Part shown: one piece after another, positions 1 through 7,059 of the stretch
How positions within the stretch are numbered: position 1 is the stretch's first letter
Layout: the number at the start of each line of letters is the position of its first letter
NCBI GenBank assembly: GCA_003695285.1
Contig: RFIL01000535.1
Location: forward strand, 1-9,470
From: Calditrichota bacterium
GTDB taxonomy: Bacteria; Calditrichota; Calditrichia; RBG-13-44-9; J075
DNA: 9,470 nt
Direction: 5' to 3'
Notes under the pieces: model-generated
The model's database searches: none
What the model was told of the DNA's origin: nothing
Seen by the model: only the letters and a program-made list of their open reading frames with translations
Program-made: the position numbers and the translations under genes

Positions 1-60
1 TAAGGATTATCTTAGCCAGGGTGCTAAGAAGAAGGAAAACGAATTCTGCGGGGGAGAATA

Positions 61-76
61 AACGCCAATTGGTGTT
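61..76. promoter_or_regulatory. Imperfect 16-bp palindrome upstream of the cold-shock gene
   Basis: The sequence AACGCCAATTGGTGTT is symmetric at every position except one G/T pair, with the perfect 8-bp core CCAATTGG. It lies about 62 bp upstream of the -35 element of the cold-shock promoter. Such a site could bind a dimeric regulator, but nothing else in the window repeats it, so a role is inference. Apart from this, positions 1-130 hold only a weak hairpin (CTTAGC/GCTAAG at 11-28), an A-run and a G-run around 94-110, and no coding sequence that I can support. Confidence 0.25.
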
Positions 77-137
77 CAATTTCTATTAACTAAAAAAAAT
101 TTCGGGGGGTGCCAGTTAAAAAATAAACTTTTTTGTC

Positions 138-166
138 TTGACAATGTGATCTCCTTACCGTATCTT
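138..166 (+). promoter_or_regulatory. Sigma-70-like promoter of the cold-shock gene
   Basis: A perfect -35 hexamer TTGACA (138-143) is followed after exactly 17 bp by TATCTT (161-166), which matches four of six positions of the -10 consensus. Transcription would begin near 173 and give a leader of about 100 nt before the start codon at 274. Position, spacing and orientation fit the single plus-strand gene downstream. Confidence 0.65.
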
Positions 167-172
167 AGCTAA

Positions 173-273
173 CCTTTTGTGAGAGTTCCTGCCTGATTGA
201 AGTTCTTCAACAGTGTCTGGCTCCCCTAAGGGTAATTAAATTTTTAATCTTCATACTAAAAGGAGTAGCTGTA
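173..273 (+). promoter_or_regulatory. Structured 5' leader of cold-shock mRNA
   Basis: The predicted leader of about 100 nt has several short complementary stretches: TG(A)TTGAA pairing with TTCAACA around a GTTC loop (194-212), CCC/GGG around 224-232, and ATTAA/TTAAT around 235-248. It ends in a strong Shine-Dalgarno, AAGGAG at 260-265, eight nt before the ATG. Long structured leaders that act as temperature-responsive switches are established for E. coli cspA-type mRNAs. That this leader does the same is inference; the pairings are short and were found by eye. Confidence 0.4.
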
Positions 274-486
274 ATGGCAGATCGAGTAACTGGCGTTGTA
301 AAATGGTTTAACGCCACCAAGGGTTATGGATTTATTTCCACAGAAAATGGCGAAGATGTCTTCGTGCACTATAGTTCTATACGTGACAACGGAGGGTTTC
401 GCTCACTAGAAGAAGGACAGGAAGTAGAATTTACCATTGGGCAAGGAGAAAAAGGTCCCCATGCTCAAGATGTAGCTGTCCTGTAA
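274..486 (+). CDS. csp: Cold-shock protein, CspA family
   Basis: This is a 70-residue single cold-shock domain (OB fold), the normal length for the family. The RNP1 motif KGYGFI lies at residues 16-21 and the RNP2 motif VFVH at 29-32. The surrounding aromatics W11, F12, Y18, F20, F30 and H32 would form the nucleic-acid-binding surface. Family members bind single-stranded RNA or DNA in the cytoplasm, melt RNA secondary structure, and act as RNA chaperones or antiterminators; some are induced by cold and others are constitutive. The start is secure: a strong AAGGAG sits eight nt upstream and the protein opens with the usual basic stretch before VKWFN. The gene has its own promoter, leader and terminator, so it is a monocistronic unit facing the minus-strand gene run. 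Which csp paralogue it is cannot be told from the sequence. Confidence 0.97.
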   Translation: MADRVTGVVKWFNATKGYGFISTENGEDVFVHYSSIRDNGGFRSLEEGQEVEFTIGQGEKGPHAQDVAVL

Positions 487-511
487 TCTTGACAAAACCT
501 TGAAAAACAGC

Positions 512-546
512 AAGTGCAGTATAATTTTTATACTGCACTTTTTTTT
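512..546 (+). terminator. Intrinsic terminator of the cold-shock gene, possibly bidirectional
   Basis: A perfect 12-bp stem, AAGTGCAGTATA (512-523) with TATACTGCACTT (529-540), closes a 5-nt loop and runs directly into a T-tract to 546. It begins 25 nt after the cold-shock stop codon. On the minus strand the same stem is followed, after GCTG, by five Ts, so it may also stop transcripts of the converging gene that ends at 594. That second role is inference. Confidence 0.9.
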
Positions 547-563
547 GTCAAAAACCTCAGTAA

Positions 564-599
564 CCCTGAATCGTTGTTCGTTATTGAGTATCTTCAGGG
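564..599 (-). other. Weak inverted repeat over the stop of the TIGR03545-like gene
   Basis: CCCTGAA (564-570) and TTCAGGG (593-599) are perfect 7-bp inverted arms separated by 22 nt. The right arm covers the minus-strand stop codon (594-596). The long loop and the absence of an adjacent T-tract make it a poor terminator by itself. It could protect the 3' end of the minus-strand transcript or be coincidental. Confidence 0.2.
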
Positions 600-2429
600 A
601 CGCTTAAATAAGTTTTTTAGCTTATTTCCGGTTTCTTTTTTAATCCTTTCTTCAATCTGTTTTTTCTTCTCATTTAGACGTTTCTCAAAAAGCTCCAATT
701 TTGTTTGGATGGATTCCAGACGACGATTCAATTGTCTGTCCTTTTGAGAAATAAGTGCCTTTAATTCCTCAGTGGGTTTGTTTACAGCGTTTTCTATTCG
801 GGTTTTTAACGCTCGGGTCGCCGTTTGCACTTCCCCTGAAATAATGCTTTTCAACTCTTTACTAATCAGTTTATCCAGATTAGAATGAAGAATAAATTTC
901 CCCTGACCTTTTTGTTGCTCCATCCTGGCCTGTAGTTGAATCTTACCAATGGCTTGAATGAGACGGCGCCGAATTTCCTTAATCCGCGGAGATAGTTTTT
1001 TCTCGTTTGCCTCCTCCTGAAACTCCACTTTATCCACCAGCATATCTACCGTTGCACTAAAGGAACTATCCGTACACTGAAATGCTCCACTAACATCTCC
1101 CACCCCACTCTTAAGGGTTGAAGGAAGCAGAGCAAATTCGGTTAACGTTACACCTTTTAGAGGAGTATTTTTTAAAGTAATTTTAATCCGTTCCTCAGGA
1201 TGTTCGGTAAGATAATTCAGAGTAGCCTCAAAATTTAAAGAAAACCGATCCTTGCGGAGGCCCTTTAAAATCAGCCGAGTAGGCTCCCCTGTCAATTTCT
1301 GGTTCGTCACCAGATTGGTTAAGTTACCTTCAACAAGTAGTGAGTTTGGGCCTTCACCACTTATCACGGCTTTCTTTAACCAGAAATCCGGAAAGGTATG
1401 TGGTTTCCCGAATGGAATGTCCTGCCCCTTTAATCGTGGAGGAGATTCCCTGGGAACCACCGCGGATTGATATCGGGTAAGCACGGAGCGCGCCAATCCG
1501 GTATAGCGGACAACTTTTTCTATCCGATCCATAATTTGTTTGCCGAAAATTAATCGGGAAACATTTTTAACATTTATATCCGGGATCCTGGCCAATTTTA
1601 GCGCTCTTTGAAAATCCTGTTGCACCCAACTGGGTATCTCCGAAGGTAAGGAACGGATGGTTTTAATATCAGTGGAAAACTCCGTACGCACTGAGTTGAC
1701 TGTGTTTCGATACTTTGTAACCTTCTCTCGTAACTGTTTAACTGTTGAAAGCGCGTCTTTCAGAGCTGTAACGGTTTTGATATTGTTCGGCTGTAATGAA
1801 TTAATCTGTGATTCCAATTCCGCCAAATCGTTTTCCCGGGGGAGAGCAGCAAAGCGATTCTCCCAGGTGGAAAAACGGAGCTCCGCAACCCTGGTAAGAG
1901 AATCTACTCTATCCGGCGCCTGAAGGTTAACCATTGCATAAATACTATCTACATTTATTTTTCGAGTCAAAAAATTGAGATCAAACACCGGTAAGGCGAT
2001 TTTTTCCTTTTTTAAGTAATTTTCAACTGTAGTCACTACCCATGGAAGTTCTGCCTTCCGCCGTTGTTCGGGGGGGAGATAACCATCTGTTTCCCTGGGA
2101 GTATTAAAACGTAGCCCCTCAATTGTCATCTCCTCAATCATTACTTTTCTGAAAAGTAATGGTTCAACTGCCAGGTCTAACTTACAATTCGCTGTTTCCA
2201 GCATGTTTTGCATTGTGTTATCGGGATTGGTAACTTGTAATCGTTGCCATTGAAGTTCCATCTTTCTCAACGAATAATGAACTCCATCAAACTCGACTTT
2301 TGCCCCGATAAGAGCGCTAAAATTTGCCTCCAGACGTCTCTCCAGCCAGCGATCGGTTAAGAGTAGTGAGAGGAGAATTCCCATTACAATTACCAGGAGA
2401 ATAACCAGTACCCCTTTCCAGCGTATCAT
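594..2429 (-). CDS. Membrane-anchored AsmA-like envelope protein (TIGR03545-like)
   Basis: This 611-residue protein has no established function. One N-terminal membrane segment (about residues 6-24) is followed by a part resembling the start of AsmA-family proteins: LEANFSALIGAKVEFDGVHY at 34-53, then alternating hydrophobic strands to about 108. Residues 200-260 are charged and helix-prone (coiled-coil-like), 340-470 look beta-rich, and 535-605 form a Lys/Glu/Arg-rich probable coiled coil. The single anchor suggests an inner-membrane protein with most of its mass in the periplasm. Size, domain order and the adjoining small membrane protein fit the TIGR03545/TIGR03546 two-gene pair, which I recall as sparsely distributed in diderm bacteria. 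Its ATG overlaps the stop of the upstream gene as ATGA, implying translational coupling. AsmA-type lipid transport or outer-membrane homeostasis is inference. Confidence 0.75.
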   Translation of the reverse strand: MIRWKGVLVILLVIVMGILLSLLLTDRWLERRLEANFSALIGAKVEFDGVHYSLRKMELQWQRLQVTNPDNTMQNMLETANCKLDLAVEPLLFRKVMIEEMTIEGLRFNTPRETDGYLPPEQRRKAELPWVVTTVENYLKKEKIALPVFDLNFLTRKINVDSIYAMVNLQAPDRVDSLTRVAELRFSTWENRFAALPRENDLAELESQINSLQPNNIKTVTALKDALSTVKQLREKVTKYRNTVNSVRTEFSTDIKTIRSLPSEIPSWVQQDFQRALKLARIPDINVKNVSRLIFGKQIMDRIEKVVRYTGLARSVLTRYQSAVVPRESPPRLKGQDIPFGKPHTFPDFWLKKAVISGEGPNSLLVEGNLTNLVTNQKLTGEPTRLILKGLRKDRFSLNFEATLNYLTEHPEERIKITLKNTPLKGVTLTEFALLPSTLKSGVGDVSGAFQCTDSSFSATVDMLVDKVEFQEEANEKKLSPRIKEIRRRLIQAIGKIQLQARMEQQKGQGKFILHSNLDKLISKELKSIISGEVQTATRALKTRIENAVNKPTEELKALISQKDRQLNRRLESIQTKLELFEKRLNEKKKQIEERIKKETGNKLKNLFKRP

Positions 2430-2953
2430 ACCGCCCCCCAGAACTTTAATCGTTCATACCATTGATACAACTTGCTGGTTTTTAATAGCTTGATCCACTT
2501 CCATTGTTCAATGCGAGTGTGATATTTTTCCCGGTAATTTATGACAAATTTTTTAATCCCCAGGTAGACCGGGGCGACCAGAGCTAATCCCACCAGAAAA
2601 CTTCCCAGGTAGACGGTGTTATTAAATCGTGTATAGGGGATTACAGGCGCATTATAAAGAGACGTCCACAATGGCTTTAAAAAAGCAACATCCACGAGAA
2701 GCCAGAAACCAAGGCTATGAAATAAAGGATCGGCAAGATAGACCACCGCGCTGAAAATCATATATGCCAGAATCACGGCAGTCAAATTGACATTCACAAG
2801 AACAACTACAAAGAGAAGGAGAAAATTTATCAAACTCCAGAACGGGGTAATTCCCAGCAACATGCCCAGGACAAATCCAGAAGCGATTTGACCCGGACTC
2901 TGGTTGGAACGTAATACCTTCAGCACTTTACTGATGAGATTGAAGAAAAACAT
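2426..2953 (-). CDS. Small multi-pass membrane protein, DUF2062-like (TIGR03546-like)
   Basis: From the chosen ATG the protein has 175 residues. The segment SPGQIASGFVLGMLLGITPF (19-38) resembles the DUF2062 signature, in which a helix leads into a G-L-x-P turn and then hydrophobic stretches; here these lie at about 38-56, 57-75, 80-95 and 115-135. The tail from 136 is basic and aromatic and probably cytoplasmic. The function is unknown. It overlaps the downstream 611-residue gene by 4 nt, matching the TIGR03546/TIGR03545 pair, so the two products probably work together. The frame is open to a TTG at 3001, adding 16 polar residues. I prefer the ATG at 2953 because the membrane-protein homology starts there and a purine-rich GAGAGAG precedes it, although that is a weak Shine-Dalgarno. 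Confidence 0.75.
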   Translation of the reverse strand: MFFFNLISKVLKVLRSNQSPGQIASGFVLGMLLGITPFWSLINFLLLFVVVLVNVNLTAVILAYMIFSAVVYLADPLFHSLGFWLLVDVAFLKPLWTSLYNAPVIPYTRFNNTVYLGSFLVGLALVAPVYLGIKKFVINYREKYHTRIEQWKWIKLLKTSKLYQWYERLKFWGAV

Positions 2954-2979
2954 AGTCTCTCTCAAATGAAATGTTAAAG

Positions 2980-3008
2980 AGTTTATTGATTTTTTATTCA
3001 ATAATCAA
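2980..3008 (-). promoter_or_regulatory. Possible promoter before the TIGR03546/03545-like pair
   Basis: On the minus strand TTGATT (3008-3003) is followed after 17 bp by TAAACT (2985-2980), each matching four of six consensus positions, in an AT-rich stretch. Transcription would begin about 20 nt upstream of the ATG at 2953. This would favour that start over the TTG at 3001, which lies inside the spacer. It fits the relatively wide 98-nt gap after trkH, but AT-rich DNA often yields such matches. Confidence 0.3.
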
Positions 3009-3051
3009 CTCATTTTGATGAAGTGTTTTTAACCCTGGTAAAGGAGAACGC

Positions 3052-4494
3052 TTATTTTTGCCAGAAGGTGGGAGAAAACAGGATGATAACCGTAAACAGC
3101 TCCAGACGCCCCATCAACATCAAAGTGGAAAGAATCCATTTACCGATAAACGGGATGTGTGCATAATTGTCTGTGGGGCCTACGTTTCCCAATCCGGGTC
3201 CGATATTCCCAAGGGTAGCTGCCACGGAACCAAAAGCTGTAGGGATGTCCAACCCCAGATGTCCCATAATGAACACCCCCAGTGAAAATATAAAAACATA
3301 CAGGATAAAGAAGCCCACCACATTTGCTACCACCTCCCGATTTACCACTGTTTTCCCAATTCGAACGGGTACCACTGCATGAGGATGAATTAAACGTATC
3401 ACCTCACTATAGATAAAACGGATCAGTAAATAAATTCGTACTACCTTTATACCACCACCGGTTGACCCAGCACAACCACCAATGAACATTAAGAAGAATA
3501 ATATAATTTGAGAGCTAAACTGCCATTGTTCATAATCTGCGGTTCCATATCCGGTGGTGGTGACAATGGATACTGTCTGAAAGAGAGTGTCCTGGATAGC
3601 TTTGGAAACTGTGACACCTTCCTGGAAAAAGGTATCAGTTCCTATTAACAAAAATGCTAATCCGATGATGGAAAGAAAGAACATAAACTCTTTATTTCGA
3701 AAGTACGCTTTCAGGTCACCTTTTAAAAACCGGTAATGAAGGGAAAAATTCGTACCGGCAATGATCATAAAAAGCGTTATCACATAATCAAAGTAAGCAC
3801 TATTATATGCTCCAATGCTGGCATTACGGGTAGAATAACCTCCGGTGGCCATAGTACCAAAGGAATGGCATAATGCTTCAAACAAATTCATTCCTCCTGC
3901 CATCAGAAGGAGGGTCTCCAGAAACGTAAATGCCGCATAGACCACCCATAAAATTTTTGCCGTCTCAGTAATTCGGGGAGTCAATTTATCTGCTACCGGC
4001 CCCGGAACTTCCGCCTTAAAAAGCTGCATCCCCCCGATACCAAGGAAGGGTAAAATTGCAATGGAGAGCACTATAATCCCCATCCCACCTAACCAGTGGG
4101 TTAAACTTCGCCAGAACAAAATTCCATGAGGCAAAGCTTCTATATCGGTGAGGATAGTGGCACCGGTGGTAGTAAACCCAGACATGGTTTCGAAAAAAGC
4201 ATCGGTAAACGATGGGATGGCCCCTGAAAAAATAAAGGGCAAACTTCCGTATATCGAAAGAGCAATCCATCCCAGTGAAACAACTGCAAACCCCTCCTTG
4301 GGGCGTAAATCTTGTTCAAACTTTGCCAATCGATATGCCAGAAAGCCGACCGCCAGAGTAATCGCGGCGCTGATCAATAATGCCTGGTAATCTGAATCTC
4401 CATAATACAAAGAAAAGGGTATTGGGAGCAGCATGGTGGCAGATAAAAAAATCAACAGCAATCCCAGAATATGAATCACACTTGAAAAATGCAT
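3052..4494 (-). CDS. trkH: TrkH-family potassium-uptake pore subunit
   Basis: This 480-residue inner-membrane protein has the four-repeat membrane-pore-membrane plan of the TrkH/KtrB/HKT superfamily and a length normal for TrkH. The four selectivity-filter loops are visible: TTTGAT (108-113), ATGGYS (216-221), TTTGYG (312-317) and TLGNIGP (427-433). The Gly-rich GCAGSTGGGIK (340-350) matches the conserved intramembrane-loop region that gates the pore. Arg463 in MGRLELFT corresponds to the conserved C-terminal arginine of TrkH. TrkH forms a dimeric K+ channel-like uptake system gated by a cytoplasmic TrkA ring that binds nucleotides. The gene begins 43 nt after trkA ends, so the pair is probably one operon. 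The ATG at 4494 has only a modest upstream AATAGG as Shine-Dalgarno. No truncation or missing filter residue was seen. Confidence 0.96.
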   Translation of the reverse strand: MHFSSVIHILGLLLIFLSATMLLPIPFSLYYGDSDYQALLISAAITLAVGFLAYRLAKFEQDLRPKEGFAVVSLGWIALSIYGSLPFIFSGAIPSFTDAFFETMSGFTTTGATILTDIEALPHGILFWRSLTHWLGGMGIIVLSIAILPFLGIGGMQLFKAEVPGPVADKLTPRITETAKILWVVYAAFTFLETLLLMAGGMNLFEALCHSFGTMATGGYSTRNASIGAYNSAYFDYVITLFMIIAGTNFSLHYRFLKGDLKAYFRNKEFMFFLSIIGLAFLLIGTDTFFQEGVTVSKAIQDTLFQTVSIVTTTGYGTADYEQWQFSSQIILFFLMFIGGCAGSTGGGIKVVRIYLLIRFIYSEVIRLIHPHAVVPVRIGKTVVNREVVANVVGFFILYVFIFSLGVFIMGHLGLDIPTAFGSVAATLGNIGPGLGNVGPTDNYAHIPFIGKWILSTLMLMGRLELFTVIILFSPTFWQK

Positions 4495-4537
4495 CGTTCA
4501 ACCTATTCCGCTTTTCGAATTCTTGCTTGACTGGTGG

Positions 4538-5875
4538 TTAGTAAATCAATTTTTCCACTTCATGTAATGCTCGGGGTAAGGTGAAGATAACGACTTTATC
4601 TCCGGCAGAAATCTGGGTATCTCCCATTGGAATAATTACTTTCCCATCATGAACCACTGCACCAACGATTGCATTCCGGGGAAAATGGATTTTCTTTAAC
4701 GGTTTTTTGGTAATCTTTGAATGAGGGGTGGTGATATATTCAATAATCTGAGCATCCATACCCGGTAAACTGGCGATGGAGGTAACCTGTTGGTGGAGGA
4801 TGTATCGTTGGACCGCATTGACGGTAATCAACTGTTTACTGACCACCGCATCCATACCAATAGTAGGTGTGATGGGCATATAGTCCACATTGTTCACCAG
4901 GGCAATGGTGCGGGGAACTTTTAAATGCCTGGCAACCAGGGTGGCAATAATATTGGTCTCATCACTCCCGGTGACCGCAATAAAGGCATCCATGTCTGTA
5001 ATTCCTTCCACGGCCAGCAAATCGATATCCGTTCCATCACCATGAATTACCAGACAATTGGGGAGGATATCCGCCACATATTCCGATTTTTCCAGTCGAT
5101 TTTCAATAATCTTTATGTGTATTTCTTCACCCAACTCCCGGGCGATAAACTGGCTGATGAGTCCTCCCCCCAGAATCATAATGTTATTGATACGAGTATT
5201 GGTCTTACCGGTTAATCGAATGATGTCATCAAAATAACCGGGATCACTCAAAACAAAAATTTGATCCCCCGGAACCAGCACGTCATCTCCCCGCGGAACA
5301 ATGGTGTGTTCTTTGCGATTAATAGCCACAATTCTCATGGGTAAACCTTTAAACTCTTCTCCCAACTCCTTTAAGGGGATTCGAAGGATGGGCGCATTCC
5401 CCTCCAATCGAATTCCCAGCAGTTGAAGTTTCCCATCCCCGAACTCAATGACATCCGTGGCAATGGACCGCCGAATTAACCGAACAATAGTAGCTGCAGT
5501 CTCTTTTTCGGGATGAATAATCAAATCCGGACCTAATCGTTCTCTGGGAATTGGAAAATCAGGCTCGGTATATTCTGGATTGCGAACCCTGGCAATCGTT
5601 GTGGATACCCCCACTTCCCTGGCAATCTGACAGGCAATAAGATTCACTTCATCATTATTAGTCATTGCTGCCAACAGGTCCATATCTTTTATTTTTGCTT
5701 CTTTGAGGGTACGATAACTTACTGCATTCCCCTCTACAATAAAGGCATCCAATTGCTCACTGGCACGCTTTACTTTGTGAGGATCATTTTCTATCAGGGT
5801 GATGTCGTGCTCAGCCGAGAGCAAACGAGTCAGATTAAAACCAACCTCGCCCGCTCCAAGAATTAAAATCTTCAT
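4538..5875 (-). CDS. trkA: TrkA, RCK-type regulatory subunit of potassium uptake
   Basis: This 445-residue cytoplasmic protein carries two tandem RCK units, the standard TrkA architecture: TrkA_N (about 1-115), TrkA_C (about 140-220), TrkA_N (about 231-345) and TrkA_C (about 365-445). The first Rossmann motif is GAGEVG (7-12) with acidic E29 at the end of the second strand, as expected for NAD(H)/nucleotide binding. The second reads GGGLIS (236-241) with E258, so its last glycine is replaced by serine. TrkA forms a ring under TrkH and controls K+ flux in response to nucleotides. It precedes trkH by 43 nt and follows threonine aldolase by 57 nt, all on one strand. The start is the ATG at 5875, with a weak GGGAA eight nt upstream. 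Identification is firm. Confidence 0.96.
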   Translation of the reverse strand: MKILILGAGEVGFNLTRLLSAEHDITLIENDPHKVKRASEQLDAFIVEGNAVSYRTLKEAKIKDMDLLAAMTNNDEVNLIACQIAREVGVSTTIARVRNPEYTEPDFPIPRERLGPDLIIHPEKETAATIVRLIRRSIATDVIEFGDGKLQLLGIRLEGNAPILRIPLKELGEEFKGLPMRIVAINRKEHTIVPRGDDVLVPGDQIFVLSDPGYFDDIIRLTGKTNTRINNIMILGGGLISQFIARELGEEIHIKIIENRLEKSEYVADILPNCLVIHGDGTDIDLLAVEGITDMDAFIAVTGSDETNIIATLVARHLKVPRTIALVNNVDYMPITPTIGMDAVVSKQLITVNAVQRYILHQQVTSIASLPGMDAQIIEYITTPHSKITKKPLKKIHFPRNAIVGAVVHDGKVIIPMGDTQISAGDKVVIFTLPRALHEVEKLIY

Positions 5876-5932
5876 ATAAGCGTTCCCGAATTTTTATTTT
5901 GCCTCATGTCTTCTACCTGATTAATAAAGCAC

Positions 5933-6973
5933 CTATTCCTTTAGGATTTTCTGGAACACTTCTACAGTATATTCGACATCCTCATCGGTAATTTCCAGAT
6001 GTGTCACCAATCGAATTTTCGTCGGGCCAAAGGTAAAACACAAAACGCCTCTTTCGCCAAGTTGCCGGACTAAATCTTCTGCTTCAACTTTTTCCGGTTC
6101 CACCTCAAAAATAATAATATTGGTTTGAACGGATTCTGGATCTAACAATATCCCGGGCAGAGAGGCAATTTCCGTAGCTAAAATTCGGGCTCTACGATGA
6201 TCATCCTTCAATCGGGGCCAGTGATGCTCCAGGGCATACAACGCCGCTGCCGCCAGAATCCCTCCCTGTCGGATGCCACCTCCATAAGCCTTTCGGTAAA
6301 AATGAGCTTTTCGAATGAACTCCCGGCTGCCGACCACTATCGAACCCACAGGTGCCCCCAGTCCTTTGGAGAAACACATCATCATGGAATCAAAGTATTG
6401 ACCATATTCCTTCAGGGAAATACCCGTTTCAATGGAGGCATTCCACAATCGGGCTCCATCCAGGTGTAAAGGTAGTTGATATTTACGAGCGACGGCGGAG
6501 ATCCGTTGAATTTCATCAAGGGGGAAGATATTCCCTCCTCCGCGATTATGGGTGTTTTCCAGACAAATGAGACCGGTCTGCGGATAATGATCATCCGTCG
6601 GCCGAATGGCTGCTTCGACCTGTTCCGCTGTAATAATCCCATTATTTCCATCCAGTGGATGCACCTGAACACCAGCCAGCAATGCCGGGGCTCCGGATTC
6701 GTAATTGACAATATGAGCGTTCTTGTCAACAATAATCTCCTGTCCGGGATTGGTATGGGCATTGATGGACACCTGATTACCCTGGACACCACTGGTGACA
6801 AATAGAGCTGCTTCTTTCCCGCACAATTCCGCCACCGTCTCCTGTAAACGATTGATGGTGGGATCTTCGCCAAATACGTCATCACCGACCTCCGCTTTCA
6901 TCATCGCCTCTCGCATTTCCGCGGTGGGTCGCGTCAGAGTATCACTGCGTAAATCAACAATTCGATTTTTCAT
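5933..6973 (-). CDS. ltaE: Low-specificity L-threonine aldolase, PLP-dependent
   Basis: The 346-residue protein is a fold-type I PLP enzyme that cleaves L-threonine or L-allo-threonine to glycine and acetaldehyde in the cytoplasm. The family N-terminus VDLRSDTLTRPT (6-17) and GDDVFGEDP (30-38) are present. So are His87 (ring-stacking position), ENTHNRGGGN (139-148), HLDGARLWNA (170-179, with D172 and R175) and the Schiff-base lysine K203 in FSKGLGAPVGS. It looks closest to the Thermotoga-type enzyme from memory of that sequence. One departure is SGVQGN (61-66), where the family usually has SGT before the PLP phosphate. The start is secure: AAAAGGAG lies eight nt upstream of the ATG. It sits between cell-wall and potassium genes without an obvious functional link. 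Stereospecificity (L- or L-allo-) cannot be read from the sequence. Confidence 0.95.
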   Translation of the reverse strand: MKNRIVDLRSDTLTRPTAEMREAMMKAEVGDDVFGEDPTINRLQETVAELCGKEAALFVTSGVQGNQVSINAHTNPGQEIIVDKNAHIVNYESGAPALLAGVQVHPLDGNNGIITAEQVEAAIRPTDDHYPQTGLICLENTHNRGGGNIFPLDEIQRISAVARKYQLPLHLDGARLWNASIETGISLKEYGQYFDSMMMCFSKGLGAPVGSIVVGSREFIRKAHFYRKAYGGGIRQGGILAAAALYALEHHWPRLKDDHRRARILATEIASLPGILLDPESVQTNIIIFEVEPEKVEAEDLVRQLGERGVLCFTFGPTKIRLVTHLEITDEDVEYTVEVFQKILKE

Positions 6974-7059
6974 CCTCTATTCTCCTTTTTGCAGCGTGAA
7001 ATTACATCACTCCGATAGGGAAAGCAAGTTGCCGATCGGAAGATTTAGAAAGCAATAGA

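Noticed and set aside
8..169. Direct repeat TATCTTAGC at 8-16 and 161-169
   Set aside because: A single pair of 9-mers in an AT-rich region is expected by chance fairly often, and the second copy is accounted for by the -10 element.
514..747. Plus-strand 77-codon open frame downstream of the cold-shock gene
   Set aside because: It starts inside the intrinsic terminator and then lies antisense to the end of the TIGR03545-like gene. It has no ribosome binding site and a low-complexity Phe/Ser-rich product.
2954..3001. TTG-initiated N-terminal extension of the TIGR03546-like protein
   Set aside because: It adds 16 polar residues before the homologous part, uses a rarer start codon, lacks a good Shine-Dalgarno and overlaps a possible promoter spacer.
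6476..6805. Plus-strand 109-codon open frame antisense to threonine aldolase
   Set aside because: It is an antisense shadow of a conserved gene, with no promoter, ribosome binding site or recognisable domain.
6412..6885. Minus-strand 157-codon open frame inside threonine aldolase
   Set aside because: It lies in another frame of a well-supported enzyme gene. Its product has no recognisable motif and no ribosome binding site was seen.
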